From positions 1 through 6,949 of the forward strand of contig DBXF01000091.1 of assembly GCA_002309295.1 (NCBI GenBank): a stretch of DNA of 6,949 bases. The letters are read 5' to 3'. Below, in pieces: positions 1 through 5,098 of this stretch (its first letter is position 1; each line of letters begins with the position of its first letter). Under the pieces are notes generated by a model, which saw only the letters and a program-made list of their open reading frames with translations, searched no databases and was not told the DNA's origin. This DNA is from Bacteroidales bacterium UBA1219. GTDB taxonomy: Bacteria > Bacteroidota > Bacteroidia > Bacteroidales > P3. Made by a program: the position numbers and the translations under genes.

Positions 1-24
1 ACCACATCAGTGGTTCCTTTTTTT
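1..24 (+). terminator. Rho-independent terminator, cut by the window edge
   Basis: ACCAC (1-5) pairs with GTGGT (10-14) around the loop ATCA, followed by TCC and seven T (18-24). The bases TCC before the T-run suggest the stem continues to the left of the window (GGA expected there). The T-tract is on the plus strand, so it would end a plus-strand gene lying to the left and converging on the 210-aa gene at 66-698. Only half of the structure is visible. Confidence 0.6.
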
Positions 25-65
25 ATGTATAGAAGTGTTGGATATGTATTACCTTTTTTTCTTGT

Positions 66-698
66 TTACCACCATAGCAGCTTGTATTTCGCCTTGGGGG
101 CATAGCTTCTGAAAGTTTCTGCCAAAGCGTAAATATAAGGCAACTCGGCCTTGAACTTGTCGATATCGTTTTCAAGTATTGCCTTTCGAATATTCCTAAA
201 AATAACATCGAGGTTTCCCACATTAGTTTTCCGATCGTGCGTAAGGTCTTCGCTTAAGGCCCACCGCCATTTGTATTGTAGCACCATCGTTCCACAATCC
301 ATGCAGGAAGTTGCCAAACCCGTGTCAGGTATATTGCAATAGTCCTCAACATCGAAGTATGATGCGGTTGCCACCGCCCAATGTATCAAGGAAAGGAGCG
401 AGTCCATGTCGGACTTCTCGATTTTCAGCCGATGGATGTTGGTGTCCATCTGCGGCTCTCTCCGAGCCTTCAATAAAAGCTCGGTATGATCGGTTGCATA
501 TATCCATAGTGGCTTGCTTGTCCACCCCTGACGTTTTAGCATTGAAAAAAGGACGCATCCCTGTGTAGTCGGCATTTCTGTATACCACGCGAGACGTGCC
601 GAAGTAGCGCCATGCAATGGCTCCAAACGTTTGCTCTGTGCCACGGCAGTGGCAGTTATGACAAGCATCGCTGCGTAGAGCATCATCTTCTTTTTCAT
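66..698 (-). CDS. Exported protein of unknown function, 210 aa, possible internal frame disturbance
   Basis: I do not recognise the family. The N-terminus is a clear Sec signal peptide: Lys-rich start (MKKKMM), hydrophobic core, likely cleavage near AVA-Q (residues 18-21). The mature part of about 190 residues has no further membrane segment, four cysteines (48, 121, 132, 135; the last two form a CMDC pair) and many Trp/Tyr, ending in WW. It lies 60 bases downstream of the TPR gene on the same strand; I see no TAnnTTTG promoter in the gap, so cotranscription is likely. Residues 24-83 look odd. In the -1 frame (about 630-448) there is an equally open reading with more coding-like codons (hand count: 39 of 61 codons start with a purine, against about 30 in the annotated frame; G-first 22 against 14). 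Signal peptide and C-terminal half look good in the annotated frame. Either two compensating single-base indels scrambled the middle, or this is chance. Confidence 0.7.
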   Translation of the reverse strand: MKKKMMLYAAMLVITATAVAQSKRLEPLHGATSARLAWYTEMPTTQGCVLFSMLKRQGWTSKPLWIYATDHTELLLKARREPQMDTNIHRLKIEKSDMDSLLSLIHWAVATASYFDVEDYCNIPDTGLATSCMDCGTMVLQYKWRWALSEDLTHDRKTNVGNLDVIFRNIRKAILENDIDKFKAELPYIYALAETFRSYAPKAKYKLLWW

Positions 699-734
699 AT
701 TTTGTAGAAGTTTATGTTGTCTTTTAAGATTGTA

Positions 735-771
735 TTACAAAAGCAGAGTCAAAGTGTTTTATCTGCTCTGC
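735..771 (-). terminator. Weak hairpin overlapping the stop of the TPR gene
   Basis: Read on the minus strand, GCAGAG (771-766) can pair with CTCTGC (748-743), followed by TTTTG. An alternative register pairs AGCAGA with TCTGCT. The stem is only 6 bp with a loop of 14-17 bases, and the stop codon (761-759) lies inside the loop. It may attenuate rather than stop transcription into the 210-aa gene. Confidence 0.3.
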
Positions 772-2960
772 CTTGAGAGGGTTTTCATGTTTTTCTTGAA
801 GTCTTTTACAAACACTTTATACCATTTGTCGGAGGAGTACTGGCTTATGGCGTCCACGGCGGCATCGTAGTCGTAGTTTTGCTTGTTCATGTCATAGGCC
901 ATGAGTTTTGCCATACGTTGCTGTACTTTCTTGGTATCTGTGTCTTTGTATCCCATGTCTTTCAGTGCTCCGAGGGCTTCAAGGGCCACCATATAGTCTT
1001 TGTGGCGCATCAGTATTTCTATGGCTTTCAGTGTGAGGTCGGTGTTGTCGATGTTTACAAGTATCTGACGCAGTGGGGTGTGTTTTATGTTGGCCGATTC
1101 GAGGTCGTACATGTTGTACATGGTTTCGAGCGAGCCGTATTGCTGCAGGTAACTGGCGGTGTCGCCGGAACGGAGTATAGTGTACGCGTTGTCGAGACGG
1201 TCGATGTATTCGAGCGGTTTCTCTATCTGTTTCATCAGGGCTTTGAGCTTGCTCTTGTCGAGTTTGCATTTGCGTGTTTCGGGCACGGCAAGGGCTTCGC
1301 GGATGTATGCCTCGGCTTTGTAGTAGTCGCTGCGTTTGATGCAGTCCAAGATATTGTAAACGTAGCTGTTGAGTTCGTCCTGACGTTTGCTGCACACTTT
1401 CTGGTCGAGGGCGTTGAGGTAGGAGTTCATGATGCGCACTACGGCGGTGTCTTTCTCCATCTTGTAGCTGTGTATGAGGTCGTTGGTCAGGTTCACCAGA
1501 CTGTCGGCTCGGTTGATATCGCCTTGCCAAACGGCATATTCGGCGGCCGACATGCGTTTTGCGGTAATTTCGCGGATGGCTTGTCGGTACATATCCTCGA
1601 CTTCGGCTTTCTCGTTCTCTATCTTTGCCAGTTGGTTGGCTTTTTCGAGCACTTCGAGGGCTTTTTCGAAGCTGTTCACCGAAAGGTATGAGCGTGTCTC
1701 ATAGAACTTGTCGTCGAGGGCTTTGCTTATTTCGCCGCTTTTCGACGGGGTCTTCTTGGTCTTTTCGTTAACATAGTTTTTCTCCACTTCATCCACGTCG
1801 TTCTGTATCTCTTCGGGAGTCTTCATATCGTCGGCATCGGCTACATAGTCGCCATATTTTTCTGTGTATGAGGATTCTACAGCCGATTCTTCGATGGCTT
1901 CCTGCTTCTGCTGCAGCTTGGATTTTGTGGGCTCGAGTCTCGCCACCTGATTGCGGAGCTCGTTGCGTTCCATTTCATCGAGGTACGAGGATAGTTTCTT
2001 GGCTTTGTCGAGATATTCCTGATAAAGCGCTGCTTTGCGGTCGCCTTCGAGCTGCTTGGCCTCGCTGATGTAGTTGTTGGCAATTTGTCGTATGATGTCC
2101 TTGAAATCGGCGTCGCCGGAGATGCTCTCCTTGTTTTCGGCGTAGTATTCGTAAGCTATTTCGGCGAAGTTCTCGGCCACGGCATTCTTGCCGTTGCTAA
2201 GCGATTTCTTTGCCAGTTTCAGATGGTCGCTGTATATCTGGTTTTTGCTTTTGGCAATGGATTTTTCAAGTTCCTCCTCGTCGCAGATTTCGAGGGTGTC
2301 TATCTCACAGAATTTGTTGAGTTCATTGTAAACTTCCATCGCTCGGGCGTGTTTGCCTTGGCTTGCAAGTCCTATGGCGTAGAGGTAGTTGGTGTTGTAT
2401 GTGTAATGCAGCAGGTTGTAAATCAGCTCTTTTTGGTCGGTATCGGGTTTCATTTCCAGGATTATACGTGTGAGGCGTTCGGCACCGCGTGCTATCTGCA
2501 TGCTGTCGAGGTCAAGTTTGGCCAGCTGGTAGTGCGACAGTATGTGGTTGGCGTCGAGGGTGATGGCTTTGTTGAAGTATTCGGTGGCACGTTCCACTTC
2601 GTTGGTTTGCAGTTTCATCATTCCAAGACGGTAGGTGTTGTCCGCGGCCTTGGGGAGCAAGAAGTCGAGCATGGTGCGGTTTTGGTCGACGAGGTTGGAG
2701 AGGGTGTACCAGTTGTCGAAAACTTGGAAGTCGTCGCGGTAGTTCTTGTATTTTTTTACAACTTTTTCGGCTTCACGAAGTTGCGAATTATACACTACGA
2801 GCAGTTCGGGGACGTCGTAGCGGAACTGCGACAAGGTTTTTATGTTGCTTTTCAGCTCGTCAACAGCAAGGGACCGTTCGTTGTCCGACAGTTTCTGGGC
2901 AAAGGCCGACGCCAATGAAAGTCCTAATACAAAGGCAATTGCAAATATTTTTTTATACAT
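759..2960 (-). CDS. Large periplasmic TPR / helical-repeat protein, 733 aa
   Basis: The start codon ATG at 2960 opens a typical signal peptide (MYKKIFAIAF..., cleavage near SAFA-Q, residues 19-22), and no other membrane segment follows, so the protein is probably periplasmic or attached to the envelope. Residues about 106-170 hold the clearest TPR pair (NTYRLGMMKL, then ATEYFNKAITLDANH with the usual A/F/A/L spacing). Further TPR-like helical hairpins lie at about 193-215, 243-275 and 417-445 (FEKALEVLEKANQL), and less regular ones at about 470-690. Residues about 343-412 are a charged Glu/Lys/Asp-rich linker, probably disordered or coiled coil, splitting the protein into two helical blocks. 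There are no catalytic motifs; such proteins usually scaffold envelope complexes. It has its own promoter (2995-3002) and probably leads a two-gene unit with the 210-aa secreted protein. I cannot name the partner complex. No OmpA-like or PorE-like peptidoglycan-binding end is present. Confidence 0.85.
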   Translation of the reverse strand: MYKKIFAIAFVLGLSLASAFAQKLSDNERSLAVDELKSNIKTLSQFRYDVPELLVVYNSQLREAEKVVKKYKNYRDDFQVFDNWYTLSNLVDQNRTMLDFLLPKAADNTYRLGMMKLQTNEVERATEYFNKAITLDANHILSHYQLAKLDLDSMQIARGAERLTRIILEMKPDTDQKELIYNLLHYTYNTNYLYAIGLASQGKHARAMEVYNELNKFCEIDTLEICDEEELEKSIAKSKNQIYSDHLKLAKKSLSNGKNAVAENFAEIAYEYYAENKESISGDADFKDIIRQIANNYISEAKQLEGDRKAALYQEYLDKAKKLSSYLDEMERNELRNQVARLEPTKSKLQQKQEAIEESAVESSYTEKYGDYVADADDMKTPEEIQNDVDEVEKNYVNEKTKKTPSKSGEISKALDDKFYETRSYLSVNSFEKALEVLEKANQLAKIENEKAEVEDMYRQAIREITAKRMSAAEYAVWQGDINRADSLVNLTNDLIHSYKMEKDTAVVRIMNSYLNALDQKVCSKRQDELNSYVYNILDCIKRSDYYKAEAYIREALAVPETRKCKLDKSKLKALMKQIEKPLEYIDRLDNAYTILRSGDTASYLQQYGSLETMYNMYDLESANIKHTPLRQILVNIDNTDLTLKAIEILMRHKDYMVALEALGALKDMGYKDTDTKKVQQRMAKLMAYDMNKQNYDYDAAVDAISQYSSDKWYKVFVKDFKKNMKTLSRQSR

Positions 2961-2994
2961 GATAAGATGTTTTTTTCGATTTTAAACTAATTTG

Positions 2995-3002
2995 CAAAGT
3001 TA
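2995..3002 (-). promoter_or_regulatory. Bacteroidota-type -7 promoter box for the TPR gene, within an inverted repeat
   Basis: On the minus strand the box reads TAACTTTG, an exact fit to TAnnTTTG, placing the start of transcription about 30 bases before the ATG at 2960. A -33 TTTG at the usual distance is not clear. The box lies in a symmetric stretch: on the plus strand GCAAAG (2994-2999), spacer, CTTTGC (3007-3012), then CAAAG again (3015-3019). The symmetry could be an operator. Confidence 0.65.
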
Positions 3003-3051
3003 CGTGCTTTGCGCCAAAGAAAACGACGCTTTTGCGTAAAGTGATAAACTG

Positions 3052-3185
3052 TTTTTTGTTGAAAACGTGATTTGGATATTGAAAATTGTCAGTTTTTTGT
3101 CGTAGAAGTCGCGTTTTTTTGGATTTTTTTCAGTTGTAAAGTGTTTAGTTATAGTTTTTTGTGACAGGTGTTTGATTTTTGTTTT
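3052..3185. promoter_or_regulatory. Helically phased T-tracts, predicted curved DNA upstream of the tRNA promoter
   Basis: Runs of five to seven T lie at 3052-3057, 3093-3098, 3114-3120, 3124-3130, 3155-3160 and 3176-3180. Distances between centres are about 41, 21.5, 10, 30.5 and 20.5 bases, all close to multiples of the 10.3-10.5 bp helical turn. Phased A/T-tracts bend DNA, and such bends upstream of strong stable-RNA promoters are known to stimulate transcription in other bacteria. The stretch lies in the 259-base gap between the divergent TPR and tRNA genes and holds no gene that I can see. Confidence 0.5.
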
Positions 3186-3206
3186 CCCTATTTTCGGAAA
3201 AATGCG

Positions 3207-3214
3207 TATCTTTG
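3207..3214 (+). promoter_or_regulatory. Bacteroidota-type -7 promoter box for tRNA-Ser
   Basis: TATCTTTG followed by C matches the TAnnTTTG consensus. The box ends six bases before the first base of the mature tRNA (3220), so transcription would start at or within a few bases of the mature 5' end, leaving almost no leader. The -33 element is ambiguous: TTTG at 3178-3181 is 25 bases away, longer than usual, and TTTTC at 3182-3186 is closer but a poorer match. Confidence 0.75.
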
Positions 3215-3219
3215 CATTT

Positions 3220-3307
3220 GGAAAGATGGCAGAGTGGTCGAATGCGGCGGTCTTGAAAACCGTTGACCTTCACGGGTCCGGGGGTTCGAATCCCTCTCTT
3301 TCCGCCA
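3220..3307 (+). tRNA. tRNA-Ser (anticodon UGA)
   Basis: A complete class II tRNA of 88 bases including an encoded CCA. Acceptor arms GGAAAGA (3220-3226) and TCTTTCC (3297-3303) pair fully; G3304 is the discriminator and CCA is 3305-3307. The anticodon stem GCGGT/ACCGT encloses CTTGAAA with anticodon TGA at 3254-3256, reading UCA and related serine codons. The long variable arm (GACC paired with GGTC) is the serine hallmark, and the T loop TTCGAAT sits in a GGGGG/CCCTC stem. The gene is single, with its own promoter and terminator, divergent from the TPR gene. Confidence 0.97.
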
Positions 3308-3320
3308 GCAATTTAGACTG

Positions 3321-3352
3321 TCCGGTTTTCAAAATGAAAATCGGATTTTTTT
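3321..3352 (+). terminator. Rho-independent terminator of tRNA-Ser
   Basis: TCCGGTTTTC (3321-3330) pairs with GAAAATCGGA (3336-3345) over 10 bp with one G-U pair, loop AAAAT, followed by seven T (3346-3352). It starts 13 bases after the CCA end, so the tRNA is a short monocistronic transcript. Confidence 0.85.
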
Positions 3353-3362
3353 GTGGGGAGCT

Positions 3363-3418
3363 GTCAGAGGTCGAAAGTCAAAGGCCAAAGGTCGTTGCTC
3401 TCTGGTCAGTGGTCCTAA
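3363..3418. repeat. Degenerate 7-bp tandem array A (8 units)
   Basis: Eight consecutive heptamers in unbroken phase: GTCAGAG, GTCGAAA, GTCAAAG, GCCAAAG, GTCGTTG, CTCTCTG, GTCAGTG, GTCCTAA. Most begin GTC; on the minus strand the form is about NNNNGAC. It lies between the two hairpins downstream of the tRNA and overlaps no convincing gene. Its period is shared with arrays B, C and D although the unit sequence differs. Confidence 0.65.
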
Positions 3419-3423
3419 ATTAG

Positions 3424-3465
3424 TTGCGGCTGATAATCAAAAGATTATCAGCCGCAAACTTTTTT
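3424..3465 (+). terminator. Strong 15-bp hairpin with T-tract between convergent genes
   Basis: A perfect 15-bp stem (3424-3438 with 3443-3457) encloses the loop AAAA and is followed by AC and six T (3460-3465). The T-tract is on the plus strand, yet the tRNA already has a terminator 70 bases earlier. It may be a backup for the tRNA, the end of an unseen plus-strand transcript, or a bidirectional terminator also catching the esterase transcript from the right; on the minus strand the hairpin is followed only by CTAATTT. Confidence 0.7.
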
Positions 3466-3479
3466 ACTATAAACTATTT

Positions 3480-3498
3480 GGACGCACGCAGTGCGTCC
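3480..3498. repeat. Short GC-rich palindrome
   Basis: GGACGCAC and GTGCGTCC form a perfect 8-bp stem with a GCA loop; CTACA follows on the plus strand. There is no T-tract in either direction, so it is a poor terminator. It has the look of a dispersed palindromic (REP-like) element and sits beside heptamer array B, but one copy alone cannot prove that. Confidence 0.5.
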
Positions 3499-3508
3499 CT
3501 ACAAGATT

Positions 3509-3543
3509 TCAACTATCAACTTTCAATTTTCAACTTTAAATTT
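3509..3543. repeat. Degenerate 7-bp tandem array B (5 units), supplying the esterase stop codon
   Basis: Plus-strand units are TCAACTA, TCAACTT, TCAATTT, TCAACTT, TAAATTT in perfect phase. Read in the gene direction they are AAATTTA, AAGTTGA, AAATTGA, AAGTTGA, TAGTTGA. The esterase gene enters from the right and stops at the TGA of the third unit (3525-3523), so its last six residues, about KFKVEN, are encoded by the repeat. Confidence 0.75.
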
Positions 3544-4392
3544 TGTAACCAGCATTTTTATGAAGTCCTCGCGCCATTTGGCACGGTCGTGGCCGCCGTT
3601 GAAGGTCCATTCGGTGACTTCACCGCCGCTACGGCGCAGGAAATCGATAAGGTTGGCGAAATAAATCATCATGTCGCCTTCCTCCTCCTTGCTGCCACGG
3701 TCGATGTAGTAGCGAGTGGGCATGGCAAGGGGCTTGTAGTCCCACAGCTGGCTGTAAACGGGCGAGAAACACCAGTATTCGGCAAAGAGGTTGGGCATGC
3801 GGAAACTCAGCGTGAGGCCGAAATCCGCACTGTTGGAGGTGCCGTAGTAGATACGTCCCTCGCGGGTGTCGGCCACGGAGTAGTTGCTTTCGATGTAAGG
3901 GATGAACTCCTGCACGAAATAGTTGAGGTGGTCGTTGTAAATCTGCGTCAGCTGGGGGTCCTGACCGGCGATGGCCTCCACATATTCGGCGTTGCGGTAC
4001 GCCATGCGGAACCCGGGGATGGGGTTCTTGTTCTCGTACGAAACGGCCACCACCACGGGCTCTATCTCGCCGCTGCCAATTAGCGAGTCGAGCAACTCTT
4101 TGTACCTTCCCGACTGTATCACAAGTCCGTCCTCGCCGTAGATGACGGGATAAGTCTTTGACTTGCTGTAGTTTGCAGGGAGATACACCGCTATGGTGCG
4201 GTTCTGCTTCATGCTGTTGCTATAAAACTGTGTCTCAATGTATTGCGATTCGGTGGCAACCGCTTCGGTCTCCGTCTCCTCGGCAGTGGCGAGGGTGTCG
4301 CCTTCGGTCTCGGCGGTGGCGGTTTTGTTGCCGCAGCCAAGGAATAGCACTACGGCGGGCAGTATTGCCGCAAACAATGTCTTTTTCATCAT
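3523..4392 (-). CDS. Esterase-family (esterase D/Fes-like) alpha/beta hydrolase, predicted lipoprotein, 289 aa
   Basis: A serine hydrolase of the putative-esterase family (PF00756 type), acting outside the inner membrane; substrate unknown. The N-terminus is a lipoprotein signal ending FLGC with Cys20 as the likely lipidated residue (the lipobox is imperfect). A Thr/Ala/Glu-rich linker follows (about 22-50), then the fold: RTIAVYLPANY (65-75), YPVIYGEDG (81-89), the nucleophile elbow GTSNSAD (184-190; Ser186), FSPVYS (209-214), a candidate acidic residue in YYIDRGSKEEE (228-238), and the His motif NGGHDRAKWR (265-274; His268). The elbow is GxSxS where the family usually has GxSxG, so Gly is replaced by Ser188; the triad still looks complete. 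The gene starts 2 bases after the thioredoxin stop, so the two are translated from one message. ATG at 4389 is an alternative start one codon in. The C-terminus VEN-stop lies in repeat array B. Confidence 0.85.
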   Translation of the reverse strand: MMKKTLFAAILPAVVLFLGCGNKTATAETEGDTLATAEETETEAVATESQYIETQFYSNSMKQNRTIAVYLPANYSKSKTYPVIYGEDGLVIQSGRYKELLDSLIGSGEIEPVVVAVSYENKNPIPGFRMAYRNAEYVEAIAGQDPQLTQIYNDHLNYFVQEFIPYIESNYSVADTREGRIYYGTSNSADFGLTLSFRMPNLFAEYWCFSPVYSQLWDYKPLAMPTRYYIDRGSKEEEGDMMIYFANLIDFLRRSGGEVTEWTFNGGHDRAKWREDFIKMLVTKFKVEN

Positions 4393-4394
4393 TT

Positions 4395-4946
4395 CTATTT
4401 GTTTATGTTAATCAGTTCTGAGTCGATTATCTGCACCAGCATTGCGAACTCCTCGGGGTCGTAAAGACGTGTCATAAAGATGATTTTGCCGTTGGGGGCG
4501 ATAAGTATGTTGCGCGTTACTCCGGCGTTTTTCTCGGTGTAGAGGGCAAAGATGTCGCCGCGTTCGTCGAGGGCGAGGGGGTAGGTTACTTTGGTGTCTT
4601 TGATGAATTTCTTGATCTTCTTGGCGTCCTCTTTGAGGTCGATGCCCACCAGCACGAAGTTGGTGTCGGTTTTGTGGCGTTGCCATATCTCGCTTTCGAT
4701 GTGCGGCATCTCCTTGCGACACACGGGACACCAGCTGGCGGTGAACTGCAGCATCACCAGCTTGCCGCGCAACGAACTGAGCCGTGCCTTGGTGCCGTCG
4801 AGGTAGGTGATGCTGAAATCGGGAGCCTCGTCGCCAATGGCCACAGCGTAGCCGCGTGTCTCGGCGTTCTCCGACGACTTCTCGTCCTGCGCCCACGCAA
4901 ACCCCGTCGCAATTGTCAAGAGTGTGATAATCAGAACTTTTTTCAT
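4395..4946 (-). CDS. TlpA/ResA-like periplasmic thioredoxin-fold protein with CPVC, 183 aa
   Basis: An exported thiol-disulfide oxidoreductase of the AhpC/TSA-TlpA group. A signal peptide (MKKVLIITLL...) is probably cut at AWA-Q (residue 20). The Trx domain starts with GDEAPDFSITYLDG (38-51), an entry typical of TlpA and peroxiredoxin-like proteins. The active site FTASWCPVCRKEMP (68-81) carries Cys73 and Cys76, followed by FVLVGIDLKED (97-107) and NILIAPNGKI (146-155). Where TlpA/ResA proteins usually have the cis-proline just before this last strand (IPRNILI-like), this one has Val-Thr-Arg (143-145), so the cis-Pro appears to be Thr144. That residue controls substrate contact, so altered specificity or a metal/peroxide-related role is possible. 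It is followed at 2 bases by the esterase and preceded at 145 bases by the MauE-like membrane protein, a plausible electron partner. No TAnnTTTG box is visible upstream, which favours transcription from further upstream. Confidence 0.9.
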   Translation of the reverse strand: MKKVLIITLLTIATGFAWAQDEKSSENAETRGYAVAIGDEAPDFSITYLDGTKARLSSLRGKLVMLQFTASWCPVCRKEMPHIESEIWQRHKTDTNFVLVGIDLKEDAKKIKKFIKDTKVTYPLALDERGDIFALYTEKNAGVTRNILIAPNGKIIFMTRLYDPEEFAMLVQIIDSELININK

Positions 4947-4956
4947 ACTTTGTTTA

Positions 4957-5098
4957 GTGATTGGTGATTAGTGAACTGTGATGTGAAGATTTTCGGATTA
5001 ACAGATTTTCCGATTTTCCGAACATCTTAATATCCAAAAATCATTGTCAATTTTAAACTTTCAACTAATTTCAATTATCAACTTTCAACTTTCAATTT
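4957..5098. repeat. Degenerate 7-bp repeat region C, supplying the stop codon of the MauE-like gene
   Basis: Two clear heptamer blocks fill most of the 145-base gap. Block C1 (4957-4984) has GTGATTG, GTGATTA, GTGAACT, GTGATGT and begins 10 bases upstream of the thioredoxin start. Block C2 (5047-5098) has TCAATTT, TAAACTT, TCAACTA, a 3-base slip, TCAATTA, TCAACTT, TCAACTT, TCAATTT. Between them, 4986-5020 contains three copies of about GATTTTCSG with 8-base rather than 7-base spacing, plus an imperfect inverted repeat (4988-4997 with 5017-5026). The MauE-like gene stops at the TGA in the first C2 unit it reads (5094-5092). Confidence 0.65.

Noticed and set aside
23..223. Minus-strand frame overlapping the end of the 210-aa gene
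   Set aside because: Frame-shifted shadow with no start signals; the annotated frame ends naturally at 66 and reads well over this part.
979..1530. Minus-strand frame inside the TPR gene, rich in Arg, Gln and His
   Set aside because: A frame-shifted shadow of the TPR gene without domain or start signals. The frames at 4408-4896 and 5213-5680 are shadows of the thioredoxin and MauE-like genes for the same reason.
879..1691. Long plus-strand open frame opposite the TPR gene
   Set aside because: Its translation is Val/Phe/Gly/His-rich in the way antisense frames of Asp/Glu/Lys-rich helical genes are, and the minus-strand TPR frame has signal peptide, TPR motifs and promoter. The same holds for the plus-strand frame 2085-2918.
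3172..3423. Open frame across the tRNA
   Set aside because: It covers the tRNA and its terminator; the frame is open by chance.
3424..4083. Plus-strand frame ending opposite the esterase
   Set aside because: It starts in a hairpin, reads the stop-free strand of array B and then runs antisense to a well-supported hydrolase.
4957..5098. Repeat region considered as a CRISPR array
   Set aside because: Units are 7-8 bases with no spacers and no cas genes nearby.
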